Origin: Linnemannia hyalina
Lineage: Eukaryota; Mortierellomycota; Mortierellomycetes; Mortierellales; Mortierellaceae
Direction of reading: 5' to 3'
Assembly: GCA_019671135.1 (NCBI GenBank)
Contig: JAHRHY010000009.1
Location: forward strand, 1,302,001 to 1,366,000
Length of the DNA stretch: 64,000 nucleotides
The notes below the pieces were generated by a model. That model ran no database searches, had not been told where the DNA came from, and worked only from the letters and a program-made list of their open reading frames with translations. Position 1 is the stretch's first letter, and each line of letters starts with the position of its first letter. Both the position numbers and the translations under genes were made by a program. Below, piece after piece: positions 1-9,553 of the stretch.

Positions 1-110
1 GTTCAATGGGCATAAGATTACAAGTTGAGCCTCATTTTTGCCACAAGTTGCACTTTTAGCCACATGTTAAGCCACATTCGAGCTTTCGACGAGGTAACTT
101 ACTATAAAAC

Positions 111-118
111 CACTTATC
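111..118 (+). promoter_or_regulatory. TATA-like box of the small gene at 152
   Basis: A TATAAAA-like element (actataaaac) lies about 40 bases before the ATG at 152. The paralogue on the minus strand has a similar element (atataaaaat, about 13604-13613) before its own ATG. Upstream of both genes the motif AGCCAC recurs several times. Function is inferred from position only. Confidence 0.4.
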
Positions 119-151
119 CCTTCACGGATCTGATGACATAAATCCCCAGCA

Positions 152-594
152 ATGTCGATCAAGCAAGACAGGTAAGAAAAATGATTTTCTTTGAAGACCA
201 TTACCTGTTATCATCGAGCTAACTCTTTTCCTCTAGGTCATTTGCAGAGATAGTGTTTTCTGCCTTCCAAAAATTACAAAATGGTATGGCCATCAAGTAT
301 TTTTATCAGTGCGGTGAAATTGAGATGGTAGATGCCTGCGTTTTGCCTGACGGGGAGCAGCGAGTGACTCTGAAACGAAGATATGCTGGTGCAATGGTAC
401 TTAGGCAAGGCGTCCTGGCAAACCATATCTGGGTATATTGGAGTCCCCGTTCAGACAAAAAGAGTGAGCAATCCATGATTCGTTATGACAGTGACCACTG
501 GAACGATTGTTTCTACGTCGCCAACGCTGCAACGGGCCTGAGAACCCCTCCTGATATCGTGAACACTCCTCCCAAAAGAAAAGTTACCCGATAA
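152..594 (+). CDS. small protein of an unrecognised two-member family, copy 1
   Basis: I read two exons, 152-171 and 237-594, with a 65-base intron (GTAAGA donor, CTCTAG acceptor, phase 2 inside an Arg codon). The product is 125 residues with no signal peptide, membrane segment or known domain. The second exon is homologous to the minus-strand gene at 13081-13560. Shared features are an AFQ-x2-QN-x-M motif near residue 18, a (V/I)TLK stretch followed by GA, an (I/L)WV(Y/F)W motif, and a later D-x-W. The paralogue has its intron at the same place, right after MS-x-n-R, which strongly supports this gene model. The tail KRKVTR is basic. Function is unknown. The gene lies at the left edge of a repeat-rich island. 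Confidence 0.7.
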
Positions 595-793
595 TAAAAA
601 AAAATTTGTGTGGCTCGCGTTCGATTTTTTTGGAATTCTGGCAGTCGTTTTTTTTGGATGCGTCGCATGCACTCTACGCGAAGCACTCTCTACCCTGTTA
701 TTACACTATTCTCTCACACACTCTCTCTCTGTCTATTACTCTTGCTACCCTGTTATTACACCCTTATTTAATCTAGTTGACACCAATTCTCCC

Positions 794-827
<34 letters not shown>

Positions 828-931
828 CTCTCTCTCCATCACTCTTGCTCACTCCATCTACCCTCCATAACATCCCATCCAATGTCCCACTCGCAGGCCC
901 CACTGAACAGCCTCCTGTTGTGTCGGCATCG

Positions 932-1234
932 ATGACGCCAGTTCCTACAACGACGCAGCTGTTGCTCTGCTCTGTCTGCAGTCAACCCTTTAAGCCAAGT
1001 AAGAACCAGAACACTAACTTGCGCCGTCATCTTAAGAACATCCACAACATGTCGCCAACGATGCACCCCCGCAAGTGCAAATGGGACTCGATACCTGACG
1101 GCCGCATCAAGGACGACAAGGACCGCAAGGAGCGCACTCGTCAGAGCAAACGTCTTTCGGCTCGCAAGACCCGTCTCCGTCACAAGGCCGAGGAGGCAGC
1201 CTTGGGGTTGTGCATGCTCAGTCAGGCGGTCTAA
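932..1234 (+). CDS. zinc-finger protein of the dispersed repeat, copy 1
   Basis: The ORF encodes 100 residues from the in-frame ATG at 932. The frame stays open upstream to 608, but that part is low-complexity CT repeat. The domain order is a C-x2-C-x16-H-x4-H finger (CSVC ... HLKNIH, residues 13-37), then a strongly basic stretch of Lys/Arg-rich repeats (about 60-90), ending LSQAV. This is what one expects of a DNA-binding domain of C2H2 or BED type, but no full transcription factor or transposase is attached. Copy 2 (8897-9199) differs at seven residues. It may be a short expressed gene, or the captured end of a larger one. Confidence 0.5.
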   Translation: MTPVPTTTQLLLCSVCSQPFKPSKNQNTNLRRHLKNIHNMSPTMHPRKCKWDSIPDGRIKDDKDRKERTRQSKRLSARKTRLRHKAEEAALGLCMLSQAV

Positions 1235-1245
1235 GGCAAAAGGCT

Positions 1246-1293
1246 GCCCCCCCCCTCCACTGCCACTAATTCCCCCCTCCACTGCCACTAATT
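1246..1293 (+). repeat. C-rich minisatellite, two copies of a 22-bp unit
   Basis: Two tandem copies of a unit made of a run of C, then TCCACTGCCACTAATT, follow directly after the zinc-finger stop codon. The second copy of the element has four units. Confidence 0.85.
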
Positions 1294-1525
1294 TTTACCC
1301 CCCCCCAGTTGGCGTCAGAAAAATTATACTATATAATAAGGGCACAATTGTCAGAACATCGAAATTCTCACAGAGTGACAGCAGCGAGGATGCAGAGAGG
1401 TCCAGTTTCACAAACGCAAGACCTCAATGTAAAAAAAAAAAGTCGGTCAGTTCTCACAAATGCAAGAACGGCCATAACCACCAAAACCGCGCTCGGCTCT
1501 TAAGGTTACGCCAAAAGCAGCCACA

Positions 1526-1567
1526 ATGAGCCACCAAGTAGCCACTCTTCCAGTTAAACTAAACTAA
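1526..1567 (+). pseudogene. 5' fragment of the two-TM gene family
   Basis: A GCCACAATGAGCCAC start context is followed by an open stretch reading MSHQVATLPVK and then a stop. The intact two-TM gene at 12196 has the same context and begins MSHEVATLSVK. Identity ends abruptly after the eleventh codon, where ACTAA repeats begin. It is a remnant of the first codons of that gene, not a functional gene. Confidence 0.55.
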
Positions 1568-1930
1568 AAAGGAAAATAAAAAGAAACATGCACACTATCT
1601 CTCAGATCGAGCACGAAGGAAAAGAAAGAAAAGAAAGAAAACTAAACTAAACTAAACTAAGGGAGGGTTGGGAGGGCACAGACATGGCTCGTCTGCTCGG
1701 AAATAGTGCATCTTATTTGCCGGTGTGTTGAGCAACCTTTTGAGGCTCCAGGGCATTGCTCGTCTAGAAAAGGTTCGCTCTCTCTCTGTAAATGGTTTAC
1801 AGGCTGCAGATAAGATTGTCATGTCTGGGCCATGCATGCATGCTAAAGTGTACCACTTTTTTCCCGCATCAAAATAGCTACACCGTAGACCTAAAGTCAA
1901 GGCAACAAAGGAAAAAAGAAGCGTCGAACT
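1568..1930. other. intergenic, short ACTAA and AAAGA repeats
   Basis: The interval holds an (AAAGA)/(ACTAA) microsatellite around 1620-1660 and otherwise AT-rich sequence. I see no coding signal. Confidence 0.6.
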
Positions 1931-2221
1931 ATGTATAGTCGGTCAGCCAACACATCGACTGCATCGCTCATCACTAAATCCGTCTTTGGCACCTACCCTC
2001 CACTGCCTGCCACACCCTCTCAACAGCAGCAAGGATCCACCTCGCTCTCCATCTTCAAACCGACCTATCGCATCAACACCAATGGCAACAACAGTGGCAC
2101 CAACAACAACAGGCATTCGGCTCATTTCGACAATGTCTTTGCCCAGTCCTTCTCTGTCATGAATTCAGTATCAGGGGAGAAGGGTAAACGCTTTCTTTTA
2201 TGGCTCTGCAAAAAAAGATAA
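1931..2221 (+). CDS. possible first exon or gene fragment, low complexity
   Basis: An ORF starts at ATG 1931 with coding-like composition for about 84 codons (Ser/Thr, Pro, Gln and Asn rich). A GGGTAAAC donor-like site lies at about 2184, after which composition changes to AT-rich. I found no matching downstream exon in phase. It could be the first exon of a gene now lost, a distant 5' exon of the receptor at 3647, or chance. No domain recognised. Confidence 0.25.
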   Translation: MYSRSANTSTASLITKSVFGTYPPLPATPSQQQQGSTSLSIFKPTYRINTNGNNSGTNNNRHSAHFDNVFAQSFSVMNSVSGEKGKRFLLWLCKKR

Positions 2222-3646
2222 ATGTAAAACGGGGAACCATCCAAAGGGTGCGGCTACTTTTTTTTCTTTGCTTAGGTGGTAAAAGGCCTTGGGTGGAGAA
2301 AGAAAAGAAGAATCGATTTCGTTGACTGGTCTGCCACTTTTGTTTCTTAGTGAGCATGCCTTGCTTTTCACTGCAGACCAACTCCTGCGATAAAATAGGT
2401 TTCGAATCGGTTTTACTGATCGAATCATCACAACCTTGTTCGTTTCACTTATAGTGTTATGATCGTTCTCGACTTCAAAGTGCGTTCACAAAGGGAATCC
2501 AAGATGGTGAGCTGATGAGCATGATCATTTTCTTCGACTCTCTTGTCTTCGCCTCTCTTGTTGGTGCCCCATGCTCTCAGTTGCGTATGTAAATCCCCAT
2601 TTTCTCGTTTGTTTGTTGTATTACATGCGATGGCCGAGAAAGAGAAAGGGAAAGCGAAAAGTAAAAGGGAAAGGGCATGAACAAGTGAGTCAGGGGTGCA
2701 TGCACGGCAGAAGAGCAATGCTTGGGAAGGACGCGAAAAGCAACTTGAACCATGCGCCAACATGAACAAACTAACAAACAAACAAATAAACGGGAAAGAG
2801 AGAAAGCAATACTCGAGTCTCCCCTCCCCTTCCCGTCTTCTTTCTCTTTCTTTTTTTCTTTTTTCTCTTTCTCACACACTCAGACACGTTTGCTTCTTTG
2901 TCCTGCCCTGTTTGCTTCGTTGTTTTCTTTTCCTTTGTTACTTCCCTCGGCTCCACTTTTTCAAATTGCCATCGCTCTTCTCTTTCCTTCTCGGTGTTCA
3001 TAGCATTGCAATCATCGCGCTCTTCTGCTCTTCTGGGTCCATCCTCTCGGAATCAGCTGTAAGGACACACACCTCTGTCTCACTGCAACAAAAACACTAA
3101 CAAACCCAACAACACCAACAACAACTCCAAAAACAGAAAGCAACAAACACAATAAGCACACAGACACAAACACATACACTCACACACTTGCTACTCCCTC
3201 ACCTCAACAACTGCTCCTCTCCTTACCAACCCAAAACCAAAAAACACCTACTCCCTAGACCAGTCAAACCAAATCTCAACAACACCGAAACAATCATAAA
3301 AGGCTCAACCTGCTCCAACAAAAGGACAGCTTAAACAGTACGTTCAAGAAAGTATCCGTCTTCGCCAGACAAATAGCAATTGCTCCTCATACGGGCCTTT
3401 ACTCACCCCTTTCCTCTATTTCTCTTATAGACAGTCTATAGAACCCAACAGCCCATAGCCTGCGCCTAGCCAGCACCCGAACCAACACTAAAAATAGACC
3501 CCTACTCTATATTTGTGTAAATATATTGCACGGTCTCTCTTAGGACGGTAGTAAACAACCTCCGAAGGCAGAAAAATTAATCCATTTCGTTTTTTTATCT
3601 TGCTAATAGTCAAATTGCTCATATTTACACTAATAGCACTCTCACC
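2222..3646. other. upstream region and probable 5' leader of the receptor gene
   Basis: 2222-3060 shows no convincing gene. From about 3080 to 3350 the strand becomes rich in CAA/ACA, typical of fungal 5' leaders. Two good acceptors (TTGCTAATAG ending at 3608 and ACACTAATAG ending at 3634) lie just before the ATG at 3647, so a 5' leader intron is likely, though its donor could not be fixed. Confidence 0.45.
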
Positions 3647-6600
3647 ATGTCCGACCATCCTCTCGACCAATTGGACCTCCATGTCCCTGGTAGCGACAGC
3701 GCCAACAGCACCGTACGCATCAAGAAGCGCAACAAGTTCCGCAAGTTCCAGGCCCGTCTCCCGTGGGCTTCCGGATCGCCACTCCTTGCCAAGGTCCAAA
3801 ACATCCAGTACCTAGAGTACGAACTGCACAAGTTCCGGTTGCTGCGACTAAAAGAGGCCAAACTGCCGGTCTTCATCTCTCCTATGGCCAAGGCCAACCT
3901 TCAAGCCCGCGACGACGAACTCTTTCTCCTCATAGAGAAGGCCCAAGAGTTCCTGGACAGTGACCGACAGGTCATGTTGATCTTGGGTGATTCCGGAGCA
4001 GGCAAGTCGAGCTTCAACAAGCACCTCGAGTCCGAACTCCTGCGCACATACACCCACGGTGGCCCTATCCCATTGTTCATCAACCTGCCCGCCATCTACG
4101 AACCCGAACGCGACATGATCGAGAAGCAGCTGAGGTCTGACAACTTCAACGATGAACAGATCCGCGAGCTCAAACTGCACCGCCAGTTCATCCTCATCTG
4201 TGACGGTTATGACGAAAGTCAGCAACTGGTCAACCTACACAAGACCAACATGTTGAACCAGCCGGGGCAGTGGAACACCAAAATGATCGTCAGCTGCAGG
4301 ACGCAGTATCTCGGTCAGGATTACCGAAGCTTATTCATGCCTCAGAGCTGTGGCAACTACACCCGTCCAGCTGTCGAACTCTTCCAAGAGGCTGTGATCG
4401 CGCCTTTCTCCAAGGAGCAGATCGAAGACTATGTCGAACAGTACGTCCCTCTCGAGCCCCGCACCTGGACCACCAAGGACTACATGGACAGGTTGACAAC
4501 CATCCCGAACCTCATGGACCTAGTCAGGAACCCTTTCGTCCTAACCCTTGCCTTGGAGGCGCTGCCACTCGTCACCGAAGGCAAGCAGGATCTGTCGGTC
4601 ATCGATATCACCCGAGTCCAGCTCTATGACACGTTTGTGAAGCATTGGCTGGACGTCAACAAGCGACGTCTCGAGAGCAACGCATTGTCACCTCTTGACC
4701 GCGATACATTCGATCTGCTGCTTAGCGCAGGGTTTACTTTCATGGGTATTGACTATTCTATTAGGCTGGCATCGGCGATCTTTGAGAAGCATGACGGAAA
4801 GCCGGTCGTTCGATATACCCACCTCAAGGACAAAAACACATGGCGCGTCGATTTCTTTGGTCCCGATCCAGAGGTGCGGCTCCTACGCGAGTCGTCCCCA
4901 TTGATACGCTCTGGCAGCCTGTTCCGGTTCCTTCATCGATCCATGCTGGAATACTTCTACTCGCGCACCGTCTTTGATCCCAGCAGCCATGGCGACCACG
5001 ACGAACTTGTTCCGCAGTCTGATATTGGTTCCGTGGATCCTGAGTTGCTCGACGTCGAAGGTACCTTATTCAAGCGCAGCCTCCTCCCCGAGCCATCGGT
5101 CATCCAGTTCCTGAGTGATCGCGTGAAGCAGGTCAGCTTGTTCAAGCGACATCTCCTGGCAGTTGTCGAGTTGTCCAAGTCGAACGCCGAAGCGAGCCAA
5201 GCTGCGGCCAACGCCATTACGATCCTGGTCCGAGCCGGTGTGCGACTCAATGGCGCCGATCTTCGAGGCATTCGGATTCCAGGAGCGGATCTTACCGGTG
5301 GGCAGTTTGACTCTGCACAACTACAGGATGCCGACTTGACAGGTGTCAATCTCTCCAAGGCATGGATTCGACAAGCGGATCTCAGCCGTGCAAGCATGGA
5401 TGGAACTCGATTTGGAGAGCTGCCGTGTTTGGAGGAATTGAAGCCAGTCTGGTCGTGCGCTTTTTCGCCAGACGGCAAGTTTCTCGCGGTGGGTCTGTTT
5501 AACGGCGACATCAGCATCTACGATACTGCAACCTGGAAAAGGATTCAAGTGTTTCAAGGGCACCAATTTGCTATTGCAAGTCTCGATTACTCGCCGAACG
5601 GCCAACAGATTCTTTCTGGCAGCTACGACGAAACAGCACGGCTTTGGAACAGCGAGAATGGATCAACCGATATCGTTTTGGAGGGACACTCAGACAGGGT
5701 GACGGCGGTGGCGTTCTCACCAACAGGCCAGCAGGTTGCAACGGCCAGTGATGACAAGTTGGTTAGGCTATGGGACGCTCGGACCGGTGCTGCTGTTTTC
5801 GTCTTGACCGGCAACACTGGCGTCGTTTCCAGCATTGCCTATTCACTAGACGGAAACAGGATTGCCTCCACCGGCCGCGATGAGTTGATCCGAATATTCG
5901 ACACACTCACTGGGCTGCTTGTGCTGGAGTCTTGCAAGGGCGGCGATTGGATTAAGTGTCTGGCATATTCACCTAACGGCCAGCGAATCGCTACAGGCTC
6001 CGAAAGAGGCCGATTGCAACTGTGGGAGGCAGCAGCGATCACCCTAGGGCCTGGACAGGAATGGACGGCACACACGGATGAAATTACCAGCATTGCCTTT
6101 TCACTCGACGACCGTTGGATTGCCTCATCCAGTTCTGACCATACAGTGAAGCTGTGGGACTCTCGCTCCGGCTTACTTATCTCATCATTTGTCAGTCATA
6201 CAGGCTATGTCAACTGCGTTCGGATATCACCAAATGGCTCGTACATCGCCTCAGCTAGCTACGACCAGACTTTGCGGCTGTGGGAGGTGAACTCTTCAAA
6301 ACTAGGACTCGACTCTTACGACTTACCAGACCAACAGTTATGTGCGACATACTCTCCGGACGGACGGCAGCTCATCACTGGCAGTCAGAGACCCATGCGC
6401 CAATTCAACGCGGATTCAGGAGACGTCGATTTTGTTTTTCCTGATCACCTGCACGACATAAAGTGCATTGCATTCTCCCCAGACGGTCTCCAGATAGCCA
6501 TCGGCAGCAGGAATCAGGGAGTGACTCTATGGAGCGTTGAATCCCGTGCTGCTTTTGTTCTTCGTGGGCACATTTCTTTCGTGAATTCTGTGGCCTTCTC

Positions 6601-7387
6601 ACCTTGCAGTCGCTGGCTTGCTTCAGGCGGTTGGAGCTCGAAGGTGCGGCTTTGGGATACTCGCTCAGGAGCAGCCGGTCGTGTTCTGAACGGCCATGAG
6701 GGAACTGTACAGAGTCTTGAGTTTTCTCCGGATGGTTGCTGGATTGTGTCTGTATGCCTAGAGGGAACGATCTCACTCTGGGAGACCGGCACTTGGGAGC
6801 TTAAGGCGAAAAGGACGATCGATATCGGTCGGTACAGATATAACGTTGTAGCTTATATACCCGGCTGTCTTCAGATCGCCTCCTGCCATGGAGATGGAAC
6901 CATTCGATTGTGGGATGATGATCAGCAACTCCAAGGTTTCCGATATATCCTGAAGCAGGACCAGGAGAGCTACGAATTTGCGTTTTCATCCTGCGGCCAG
7001 TGGGTCGCAACAACTCACAGCACCAGTGTTCGACTCTGGAGGCTGCCATCTCTGGATCAGAATCAGCAGGCGTTGCCGTTGCAGGATCAGGACTGTGCGT
7101 CGGTCATCGATGGGTTTACAAGACCTGTTGGGGAAGTTGTTTGGAGACCCAACAAGTTGGAGTTTGCGACGGCAAGTTATGAAGGATCGATTCGCGTTTG
7201 GCGGGTGGTGGAGGACAAGGATGGGCCAGGAAGAGTTTCTGTTGAATTGGTGTGGTTTTCTGGGCCTGCTGTGCTAATCGCCTCTGGTGCCGTACTCAAT
7301 GATGTTATTGGTCTCGGTGCGGTGAATCGTATGTTGCTCGAGCAGCGCTTTTTACACACAGCACAAAGAACTTCCAAAACGGTGTGA
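3647..7387 (+). CDS. NACHT-pentapeptide-WD40 STAND (NLR-like) protein
   Basis: A single-exon ORF of 1,246 residues. Residues 1-105 are a short basic, charged N-terminus with no recognised effector domain. A NACHT-type NTPase follows, with Walker A GDSGAGKS (114-121) and Walker B ILICDGYDE (182-190). Pentapeptide repeats (A-D-L-x-x type) span about 535-590. Fourteen WD40 units, many ending RLWD or KLWD, run from about 598 to 1200, enough for two seven-bladed propellers, then a tail of about 45 residues. Fungal STAND proteins of this type act as cytosolic sensors in non-self recognition or cell death. The ligand here is unknown. The missing N-terminal effector could mean a truncated or adaptor-dependent receptor. 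Two direct repeats flank it. Its stop lies 58 bases from that of the convergent ORF on the minus strand. Confidence 0.9.
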   Translation: MSDHPLDQLDLHVPGSDSANSTVRIKKRNKFRKFQARLPWASGSPLLAKVQNIQYLEYELHKFRLLRLKEAKLPVFISPMAKANLQARDDELFLLIEKAQEFLDSDRQVMLILGDSGAGKSSFNKHLESELLRTYTHGGPIPLFINLPAIYEPERDMIEKQLRSDNFNDEQIRELKLHRQFILICDGYDESQQLVNLHKTNMLNQPGQWNTKMIVSCRTQYLGQDYRSLFMPQSCGNYTRPAVELFQEAVIAPFSKEQIEDYVEQYVPLEPRTWTTKDYMDRLTTIPNLMDLVRNPFVLTLALEALPLVTEGKQDLSVIDITRVQLYDTFVKHWLDVNKRRLESNALSPLDRDTFDLLLSAGFTFMGIDYSIRLASAIFEKHDGKPVVRYTHLKDKNTWRVDFFGPDPEVRLLRESSPLIRSGSLFRFLHRSMLEYFYSRTVFDPSSHGDHDELVPQSDIGSVDPELLDVEGTLFKRSLLPEPSVIQFLSDRVKQVSLFKRHLLAVVELSKSNAEASQAAANAITILVRAGVRLNGADLRGIRIPGADLTGGQFDSAQLQDADLTGVNLSKAWIRQADLSRASMDGTRFGELPCLEELKPVWSCAFSPDGKFLAVGLFNGDISIYDTATWKRIQVFQGHQFAIASLDYSPNGQQILSGSYDETARLWNSENGSTDIVLEGHSDRVTAVAFSPTGQQVATASDDKLVRLWDARTGAAVFVLTGNTGVVSSIAYSLDGNRIASTGRDELIRIFDTLTGLLVLESCKGGDWIKCLAYSPNGQRIATGSERGRLQLWEAAAITLGPGQEWTAHTDEITSIAFSLDDRWIASSSSDHTVKLWDSRSGLLISSFVSHTGYVNCVRISPNGSYIASASYDQTLRLWEVNSSKLGLDSYDLPDQQLCATYSPDGRQLITGSQRPMRQFNADSGDVDFVFPDHLHDIKCIAFSPDGLQIAIGSRNQGVTLWSVESRAAFVLRGHISFVNSVAFSPCSRWLASGGWSSKVRLWDTRSGAAGRVLNGHEGTVQSLEFSPDGCWIVSVCLEGTISLWETGTWELKAKRTIDIGRYRYNVVAYIPGCLQIASCHGDGTIRLWDDDQQLQGFRYILKQDQESYEFAFSSCGQWVATTHSTSVRLWRLPSLDQNQQALPLQDQDCASVIDGFTRPVGEVVWRPNKLEFATASYEGSIRVWRVVEDKDGPGRVSVELVWFSGPAVLIASGAVLNDVIGLGAVNRMLLEQRFLHTAQRTSKTV

Positions 7388-7445
7388 GCTTTTGATTTAT
7401 TTCAATAAGCATAAAATTAATAAAAACATTCCTCGGCATCAGACT

Positions 7446-8668
7446 CTACCACGAGAGCCGGGACATCTCCATTTTCAGCTGTGGGACCACCACCCTGTCA
7501 TTGCAGCGGTACAGAGCTGCTGACACGCAACCCGCTAGCTCACCCATCAACTCTTCCAGGCCAGAAGGTCTGTCTTCACCAAGAATGCTGATCTCGAGCT
7601 TGTTTTCGAACAAAATCAAGATTTTCCGGAGGAGCGCGTCGCAGGACTGACCAGTCTTGACCTTTTTTAGGATGTTCAACAGCACCTTCTTCTCCAAAAC
7701 AGCGTCTTCTCCTTTTGCATTCACTTCCTTGGCGATACGGCTCAGAAGCGACGACACCAAAGAGGCATCTCCAGACACCGGATAGACCATAGACAGCGTA
7801 AAAATCGACGCTGATTGAGCAGACACCATATTACTGATAAAGTAAGAGGAGGCTCGACCCATTCGGTAGGAGTGCTCCGAACAGAGATTAGATCGGATTT
7901 GCCGAAGGAGGTCGATTTGGAACCGCGGTATTTGTTTGCCAGAGGCAACGTCCGACGCCAGGTCGAAAGAACGCCTATCAACAAAAATTCTGATCTTCTC
8001 GCTGCCAGCAATAGGAAAGGCGCTGCAACAAGAACCGGCAGTAAACGCGCGGTCAGAGGAACAATCCTTGTCCAATCGCCAAACCTCAATGACAAGGATG
8101 TTGAAGATCTTGCAACCAACAACAAGACGATGGTCATTCTTGTCGTGGTGAATCCGACATACGGTAGCATGGGGGTACAACCCGGAAGTTGAAGGCTGGG
8201 AAATGGAGGAGACGCTTTGGCTAATGGAAATAGGCTTTTCGGCGTGAACGTCAACATCAAGACCTCGGCCATACGATTCGGCAACCAAACAGAGTACTGC
8301 GTTCCTATTTAGCGGATTGTAGAGGACACAACCAGCAAACAAAACAGCGGTAGCATAATTCAGGAGTGGCTTTTTAAGCCAACAGCCAGAAATGATGTGG
8401 TCCCAATCTTCCGGAAGGCGCTGACATCTTGGAAACTCAATCCAACTTGACCGAGATAGCACTCCCTCATAAGGCGAATCGGCCAAAAGCGACAATAGAC
8501 CCTCAGCAGGCTCGATTTGAGAAGGACGATTTCGTACGCCAAGGTCCTGAGGTGACAAATTCAAATTGATACCAAGGCTGATTGTGCCCTCTTCAGAGCG
8601 AGAAATCAACACCTCAGCAGATTTGTTCAAGCGCTTTGGTGCACTTGACAGCAAACCGGGAGAGGAAG
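7446..8668 (-). pseudogene. 5'-truncated ORF of unknown function (about 407 residues)
   Basis: The minus-strand reading frame is open from about 8726 to the TAG at 7446-7448, with coding-like composition. It has no ATG for roughly the first 280 codons; only a GTG lies at 8726, inside the repeat. Gene-like sequence stops at about 8668, exactly where the second zinc-finger repeat begins. The simplest reading is that the repeat removed or displaced the 5' end. I recognise no domain. The middle has Ser-rich and hydrophobic stretches, and the C-terminal 90 residues look helical. An upstream exon beyond the repeat remains possible. Confidence 0.5.
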
Positions 8669-8896
8669 GCCCTGTTTTAATTTTTACACTCTTATTTAAT
8701 CTATTTGACACTTTTGTTAACACCACTCTTACACTCTATTTGATCTAGTTGACACCAATGCCACCAATTCTCCCCCCTCTCTGTCTCTCTCTCTCTCTCT
8801 CCATCACTCTTGCTCACTCCATCTACCCTCCATAACATCCCATCCAATGTCCCACTCGCAGGCCCCACTGAACAGCCTCCTGTTGTGTCGGCATCG

Positions 8897-9199
8897 ATGA
8901 CGCCAGTTCCTACAACGACGCAGCTGTTGCTCTGCCCTGTCTGCAGTCAACCCTTTAAGCCAAGTAAGAACCAGAACTCTAACTTGCGCCGTCATCTCAA
9001 GAACGTCCACAACATGTCGCCAACGATGCACCCCCGCAAGTGCAAATGGGACTCGATACCTGGCGGCCGCATCAAGGACGACAAGGACCGCAAGGAGCGC
9101 ACTCGCAAGAGCAAACTTCTTTGGGCCCGCAAGACCCGTCTCCGTCACAAGGCCGAGGAGGCAGCCTTGGGGTTGTGCATGCTCAGTCAGGCGGTCTAA
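8897..9199 (+). CDS. zinc-finger protein of the dispersed repeat, copy 2
   Basis: 100 residues, same length and stop as copy 1, from the ATG at 8897. The finger is CPVC ... HLKNVH, followed by the basic region. Relative to copy 1 I count seven amino-acid changes and about three silent changes, so there is little sign of strong purifying selection on the protein. Upstream CT-rich DNA could serve as leader. Role unknown; DNA binding is inferred from the finger and the basic stretch. Confidence 0.5.
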   Translation: MTPVPTTTQLLLCPVCSQPFKPSKNQNSNLRRHLKNVHNMSPTMHPRKCKWDSIPGGRIKDDKDRKERTRKSKLLWARKTRLRHKAEEAALGLCMLSQAV

Positions 9200-9210
9200 G
9201 GCAAAAGGCT

Positions 9211-9302
9211 GCCCCCCCCTCCACTGCCACTAATTCCCCCCTCCACTGCCACTAATTCCCCCCTCCACTGCCACTAATTCCCCCCTCCACTGCCACTAAT
9301 TT
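9211..9302 (+). repeat. C-rich minisatellite, four copies of a 22-bp unit
   Basis: Same unit as at 1246-1293, here in four near-perfect tandem copies directly after the zinc-finger stop. Confidence 0.9.
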
Positions 9303-9500
9303 TTACCCCCCCCCAGTTGGCGTCAGAAAAATTATACTAATAATAATAAGAGAATCTGATGCTGATTGCATTCTTTGTGTCGGTCAGCAAAGATATTATG
9401 TCCATGTGCCCCAGTTGTCAAAAAAACGTGCAAAAAGTGCAGGCTGGCTGTCATCAAAAAAACTACCAAAATCACGCTCGGCTCTTAAGGTTACGCCACA

Positions 9501-9536
9501 ATGAGCCACCCCTTATTGTTAGCACTTGGGTTTTAA
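9501..9536 (+). pseudogene. second start-codon remnant of the two-TM gene family
   Basis: CTCTTAAGGTTACGCC followed by ACAATGAGCCAC matches 1497-1535, and the start context matches the intact gene at 12196. Only MSH is conserved before the sequence diverges and stops. Confidence 0.4.
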
Positions 9537-9553
9537 TGAAGACACCATCTAAT

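Larger units (their letters stand above)
759..1340 (+). repeat. dispersed direct repeat, copy 1 (zinc-finger module)
   Basis: This block matches about 8669-9352 in the same orientation. In order it contains an AT-rich lead-in ending in a GTTGACACC motif, a CT-dinucleotide tract, a short conserved leader, the zinc-finger ORF, a C-rich tandem array and a shared end at an AATTATACTA sequence. I see no terminal inverted repeat or target-site duplication, so the element class is open. The two copies bracket the NACHT-WD40 gene. Confidence 0.75.
8669..9352 (+). repeat. dispersed direct repeat, copy 2 (zinc-finger module)
   Basis: Second copy of the block at 759-1340. Its left end carries an additional ACACTCTTATTTAATCTATT-type stretch, so the lead-in is partly doubled. 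It abuts the truncated ORF at 8668. The CT tract is shorter and the C-rich array longer than in copy 1. Confidence 0.75.

Noticed and set aside
608..931. N-terminal extension of the first zinc-finger ORF to 608
   Set aside because: It translates a CT-repeat and is not shared by copy 2, so it is probably not protein-coding.
759..9352. LTRs of a retrotransposon enclosing the receptor gene
   Set aside because: The repeats lack TG...CA ends, primer-binding site and polypurine tract, and no reverse transcriptase or integrase lies between them.
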